From assembly GCA_003158505.1 (NCBI GenBank), contig PMJK01000116.1:11574-23365 (forward strand): DNA of 11,792 nt, written 5' to 3'. Both the position numbers and the translations under genes were made by a program. Below are positions 11,080 to 11,792 of the stretch, one piece after another (positions within the stretch are counted from its first letter, which is position 1; the number at the start of each line of letters is the position of its first letter). The notes under the pieces are model-generated. The model was given only the letters and a program-made list of their open reading frames with translations. It was not told the DNA's origin and did no database searches. The stretch comes from Holophagaceae bacterium. Lineage in GTDB: Bacteria > Acidobacteriota > Holophagae > Holophagales > Holophagaceae.

Positions 11080-11792
11080 GATTTCCCCTCCTGCGATTCG
11101 AAGTCATAGGGGCCATGCGTGATGGTGGGGATCTCCTCGAAGTTCTCCTGGGGGGGCGGACTGGGGATCGTCCACTCGAGCGTCACCCCGCCCCAGGGGT
11201 TGTCCTCGGCCTTCTCTCCCTTGAAGATCGCGTAGAGCAGGGCTCCGAAGTACATCAGGAGACCCAGCACCAGCAGCCAGCTGCCCACGGTGGCCACCAC
11301 ATGCATGGTGTGGAACTGCGGCAGGTGGACGTAGTAGCGCCGGGGCATGCCCATCATTCCCAGGATCAGCATGCCGAAGTAGAGCAGGTTGAAGCCGACG
11401 AACATGGGGAACCAGGAGGCGTAGATGGCCTTCTTGGAGTACATCTTCCCGAACATTTTGGGGAACCAGTAGAGCAGCGCGGCAAAGAAGCCGAAGCCCG
11501 TCCCGCCGAACATGACGTAGTGGAAGTGCCCCACGATGAAGTAGGTGTCGTGGATGTGCACGTTGATGGCCAGGGCCCCCTGCATGACGCCCGTGAGGCC
11601 GCCGATGCAGAACAGGAAGATGAAGGTCAGGGCGAAGAGGAGGGGCGGCTGGAAGTCGATGCTGCCCTTGTAGAGGGTGCCCACCCAGTTGAAGACCTTC
11701 ACGGCGCTGGGGACGGCCACGACCATCGTCAGCAGCGAAAAGACCATCTGGGCGACATTGCTCATGCCCGAGGTGAACATGTGGTGGGCCCA
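11076..11792 (-). CDS. coxA: Cytochrome c oxidase subunit I, C-terminal half (cut by window edge)
   Basis: The frame enters from the right edge with Trp-Ala-His-His-Met-Phe-Thr-Ser-Gly-Met and runs 238 residues to TGA 11076-11078. The two adjacent His are CuB ligands. VKVFNWVGT follows, with the Lys of the K proton channel. HDTYFIVGHFHYV holds the heme a3 and heme a histidines at its end. Further membrane segments and a hydrophilic Glu/Ser-rich tail complete the protein. This is the catalytic subunit of the heme-copper oxidase that reduces O2 to water in the cytoplasmic membrane. The N-terminal half and the operon promoter lie outside the window. The K-channel and ligand pattern fits an A-type oxidase, but the Glu/Tyr motifs of the D channel cannot be seen. 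Confidence 0.97.
   Translation of the reverse strand, partial: WAHHMFTSGMSNVAQMVFSLLTMVVAVPSAVKVFNWVGTLYKGSIDFQPPLLFALTFIFLFCIGGLTGVMQGALAINVHIHDTYFIVGHFHYVMFGGTGFGFFAALLYWFPKMFGKMYSKKAIYASWFPMFVGFNLLYFGMLILGMMGMPRRYYVHLPQFHTMHVVATVGSWLLVLGLLMYFGALLYAIFKGEKAEDNPWGGVTLEWTIPSPPPQENFEEIPTITHGPYDFESQEGKS

Noticed and set aside
10976..11116. N-terminal extension of coxC
   Set aside because: Arg-rich, unlike the family, overlaps coxA, and an excellent ribosome binding site serves ATG 10975.
10361..11122. 253-codon plus-strand frame
   Set aside because: Antisense of coxC and the end of coxA; His/Glu/Gly-rich shadow translation.

Overview
The window looks like a chromosomal segment of a GC-rich, aerobically respiring Gram-negative bacterium. 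My best guess is Acidobacteriota, class Holophagae (Geothrix/Holophaga-like). The guess rests on the overall look of the genes (a caa3-type oxidase operon, a bacteriohemerythrin, small Ala/Ser/Gln-rich proteins with His tracts); there is no rRNA or other marker here, so treat the taxonomy as inference.

Layout. (1) Positions 1-2433, plus strand: one truncated and four complete small genes for low-complexity Ala/Ser/Gln/Pro-rich proteins of unknown function. Two carry natural runs of six and seven histidines. The second His-tract gene is preceded by a near-ideal flagellar sigma-28 type promoter and followed by a clear rho-independent terminator. (2) Positions 2486-7483, minus strand: one 1665-residue synthetase with the order short condensation-like remnant, adenylation domain, carrier protein, three tandem membrane/left-handed beta-helix modules of the poly-lysine-synthetase (Pls) terminal type, and a fused C-terminal 4'-phosphopantetheinyl transferase. 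Its eye-read specificity code resembles a lysine code. (3) Positions 7484-7748: divergent intergenic region with direct and inverted repeats. (4) Positions 7749-8156, plus strand: single-domain bacteriohemerythrin with all seven iron ligands. (5) Positions 8191-11792, minus strand: a compact oxidase operon reading coxA (cut by the window edge), a possible 35-codon small ORF, coxC, coxD, coxB with a fused cytochrome c domain, and ctaB (heme O synthase).

How they work together. The cox/ctaB genes form one functional unit: three core subunits and subunit IV of a caa3-type oxidase, plus the enzyme making its heme precursor. The large synthetase stands alone and looks self-sufficient: it selects an amino acid, loads its own carrier, probably polymerises the amino acid in the membrane modules, and could phosphopantetheinylate its own carrier through the fused transferase. 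It is the most interesting object in the window: a candidate self-priming homo-poly(amino acid) synthetase, possibly for a poly-lysine-like cationic polymer. The small low-complexity genes may belong to a flagellar or export-linked regulon, but only the promoter sequence supports that.
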